Below, one piece after another: positions 31,195-32,888 of a stretch of 32,888 nt of DNA. Position 1 is the stretch's first letter; the number at the start of each line of letters is the position of its first letter. The translations under genes and the position numbers were made by a program. Origin of the DNA: Bog-793 sp050014835 (GTDB taxonomy: Bacteria > Actinomycetota > Acidimicrobiia > Acidimicrobiales > Bog-793); contig JBEKCO010000023.1 of assembly GCA_050014835.1 (NCBI GenBank), forward strand, positions 1 through 32,888, written 5' to 3'. The notes beneath the pieces are model-generated. The model saw only the letters and a program-made list of their open reading frames with translations. It did no database searches and was not told the origin of the DNA.

Positions 31195-32772
31195 ATGGAG
31201 CAAGGACCGAGCGGGGACCCGCATCCGGGGTCCTCCGAGCTCGCCTTCGCCAGTCTCGCCGAGATCACCCGGGTGCTCGAGGCCGGTGAGACGACGAGCG
31301 CCGAGCTGACGGCGACGCTCCTCGCGCGGATCGGCGCGATCGACGCCACCGGGCCGCGGCTCCACGCCGTCCTCGCCGTCGACGAGTCTGCCGTCGACGC
31401 GGCCCGTGCAACCGACGCCGAGCGCGCTTCGGGTGTCGTGCGCGGGCCGCTGCACGGGATCCCGGTGCTCGTGAAGGACAACCTCGACACGGCGGGGCTC
31501 GCCTCGACCGCGGGATCGCTCGCGCTCGCCTGCGCGCCGCCGGTCCGTGACGCCGTCGTCGTCGGGGCGCTGCGCGACGCGGGTGCCGTCATCGTCGGCA
31601 AGACGAACCTCTCGGAGTGGGCGAACTTCCGGTCGGCGCGCTCGTCCTCGGGGTGGAGCGCGGTCGGCGGCCAGACGCGCAACCCCTACGCGCTCGACCG
31701 CAGCCCGAGCGGCTCGTCGTCGGGCTCCGGCGCCGCCGTCGCCGCGGGGCTCGCCTCGGTCGCGGTCGGCACCGAGACCGACGGTTCGATCCTCAGTCCG
31801 GCGGCCGTCGCCGGGCTCGTTGGCCTGAAACCGACGGTCGGCCTCGTGAGCCGGACGGGCGTCGTGCCGATCGCCGAGAGTCAGGACACGCCCGGGCCGA
31901 TGGCACGCTCGGTCCTCGACGCCGCGGCGCTTCTCGGCGTGATCGCCCGCGTCGATCCCGCCGACCCGGCATGCGCCAACCGCCCGTCGGACCTGCCCGG
32001 TGACTACCGCCCGTTCTGCCGGCCGGACGGCCTGCGCGGGGCGCGGATCGGTGTCCCGCGGCCCGCGGCGAGCGATCGGGCCCGGTTCCGTTTCTCCGGC
32101 TACCACGACGGCGCCGACGCGGTGTTCGCCCGGGCGCTGGCGGCGATGCGCGACAGCGGAGCCCAGGTCGTCGACGCGGTCGAGGTCCCCGGCGCGGAGC
32201 AGGAGCCGGACGTCGAGGACGAGCTCGTCGTGCTCTGCCACGAGTTCCACGACGGCGCCGACCGCTACCTCGCAGCCCGTGCCGAGGCGGTCGGTGTCGG
32301 CCCCCGGTCGCTTTCCGAGGTGATCGCCTTCAACACCGCCCACGCCGACGCGGAATTGGTCCTTTTCGGCCAGGACCTGCTCGAGCGCGCCGTCGCGACG
32401 GCGGGACTCGACGACGAGGGCTACCGGGCCGCCCGGGCGCGCTGCGTGGCGAGCGCGCGGGCGAACGGGATCGACTACGCGCTTGACCGGGGCGGACTCG
32501 ACGCGCTCGCGGTGCTCACGACCGCCCCGGCGTGGTGCATCGACCACGTGAACGGCGACACCTTCCTCGGGGCGGGGTACAGCATCGCCGCCGTCGCCGG
32601 TTACCCGTCGATCACGGTCCCGATTGGCACGGTGCACGGTCTCCCGGTCGGGCTGGCCCTCCTCGGCCGGGCGTGGAGCGAGGCCGTGTTGCTGCGGCTG
32701 GCCGCCGGCCTCGAGGCGCTGCTGGGGTTGTCGCTGCGCCCGGCGTACGCGCCCTCGAGCATTCTCGCCTAG
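31195..32772 (+). CDS. Amidase signature family protein
   Basis: Amidase-signature hydrolases cleave carboxamides with a Ser-cisSer-Lys triad. The 525-aa protein has Lys94 in VLVKDNLDT, the cis-Ser region PSGSSSGSGAAVAAG (Ser174) and nucleophile Ser198 in GTETDGSILSPAAV. The last motif is usually GGSIR; here it is DGSIL. GKTNLSEWANFRS resembles the subfamily seen in peptide amidases and Asp/Glu-tRNA amidase-like proteins, but no gatB or gatC is nearby. AAGGAAGG precedes ATG 31195, and there is no signal peptide, so it is cytoplasmic. The substrate is unknown. The stop shares CTAG with a possible gene from the right edge. Confidence 0.93.
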   Translation: MEQGPSGDPHPGSSELAFASLAEITRVLEAGETTSAELTATLLARIGAIDATGPRLHAVLAVDESAVDAARATDAERASGVVRGPLHGIPVLVKDNLDTAGLASTAGSLALACAPPVRDAVVVGALRDAGAVIVGKTNLSEWANFRSARSSSGWSAVGGQTRNPYALDRSPSGSSSGSGAAVAAGLASVAVGTETDGSILSPAAVAGLVGLKPTVGLVSRTGVVPIAESQDTPGPMARSVLDAAALLGVIARVDPADPACANRPSDLPGDYRPFCRPDGLRGARIGVPRPAASDRARFRFSGYHDGADAVFARALAAMRDSGAQVVDAVEVPGAEQEPDVEDELVVLCHEFHDGADRYLAARAEAVGVGPRSLSEVIAFNTAHADAELVLFGQDLLERAVATAGLDDEGYRAARARCVASARANGIDYALDRGGLDALAVLTTAPAWCIDHVNGDTFLGAGYSIAAVAGYPSITVPIGTVHGLPVGLALLGRAWSEAVLLRLAAGLEALLGLSLRPAYAPSSILA

Positions 32773-32888
32773 TTGGCTGGTCGGAAATTCCTCTGTTTGA
32801 GCAGGTAGAAGCTGTGAACGGTGCTCGCGATTCGTCGCGGCGTGAGCTTCAATCTGTTCATGAGAGGAACCGCTGAGAGCCAAAGCTC
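32769..32888 (-). CDS. Possible C-terminal end of a gene entering from the right edge
   Basis: The minus frame ending at TAG 32771-32769 is open to the window edge (39 codons) and reads plausible protein: LSAVPLMNRLKLTPRR, ASTVHSFYLLKQRNF, ending RPAN. The sequence is visibly less GC-rich than the amidase. Its stop overlaps the amidase stop in CTAG. Too little is visible to name it; chance openness is possible. Confidence 0.3.
   Translation of the reverse strand, partial: ELWLSAVPLMNRLKLTPRRIASTVHSFYLLKQRNFRPAN

Noticed and set aside
1..32888. CRISPR arrays, tRNA/rRNA genes, insertion sequences, attachment sites
   Set aside because: No regularly spaced repeats, no tRNA arms with CCA-type ends, no transposase motifs and no flanking direct repeats were seen on either strand.

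Overview
The window is a very GC-rich, densely packed bacterial chromosome segment, about 33 kb, with ATGA/GTGA overlaps and frequent GTG/TTG starts. The gene set points to Actinomycetota: ergothioneine genes (EgtD/EgtB), MurT-GatD for lipid II amidation, an Rpf-type transglycosylase, ImuA'/ImuB behind an actinobacterial-type LexA box, PdxS-PdxT and several likely leaderless starts. A deep lineage such as Acidimicrobiia is plausible, but that is inference. I see no tRNA, rRNA, CRISPR array, insertion sequence or prophage.

Layout. 1-2673: an EgtD N-terminus joined in frame to an EgtB C-terminus (minus strand, cut by the window edge), a CHAD protein, and a secreted protein split by a frameshift. 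2835-4925: a fused MurT-GatD. 5053-10935: an atypical shikimate-dehydrogenase-like protein, a rhodanese, the TldD-TldE pair and a pyruvate kinase with an altered metal/phosphate motif. 10928-14088: a btuFCD-type importer on the minus strand behind a cobalamin riboswitch. 14148-15666: an FTR1/EfeU-like iron permease and a Prx5-like peroxiredoxin, transcribed divergently across a repeated operator-like element. 15696-17896: a TetR regulator and a DHA2-type MFS exporter that share a sequence motif in their promoters. 17961-19530: pdxS-pdxT.

19601-21832 holds a decayed lipoprotein gene with a C9 tract, a small membrane protein and an LppX-like secreted protein. 21951-25798 holds a VOC protein, guaB, rpf (with a long leader) and surE. 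25874-26082 is the 3' stub of an aldose 1-epimerase gene. 26170-28595 holds a secreted protein, a small membrane protein, an SRAP protein and a LysE exporter. 28684-31134 is the SOS-type imuA-imuB unit, in which imuA is broken by an exact 23-bp tandem duplication. 31195-32772 is an amidase, and a partial reading frame enters from the right edge.

The clearest theme is gene disruption: five loci carry fusion, frameshift, duplication or truncation lesions. Two lie in homopolymer runs and might be sequencing errors. The 23-bp duplication, the EgtD/EgtB junction and the mutarotase stub are not of that kind. The second theme is regulation visible in the DNA: a B12 riboswitch, a LexA box placed exactly in a promoter spacer, two candidate operators at regulator/transporter or divergent promoters, and repeated leaderless architecture with -10 hexamers 6-7 nt before the start codon. 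I did not find an obviously new multi-gene system.
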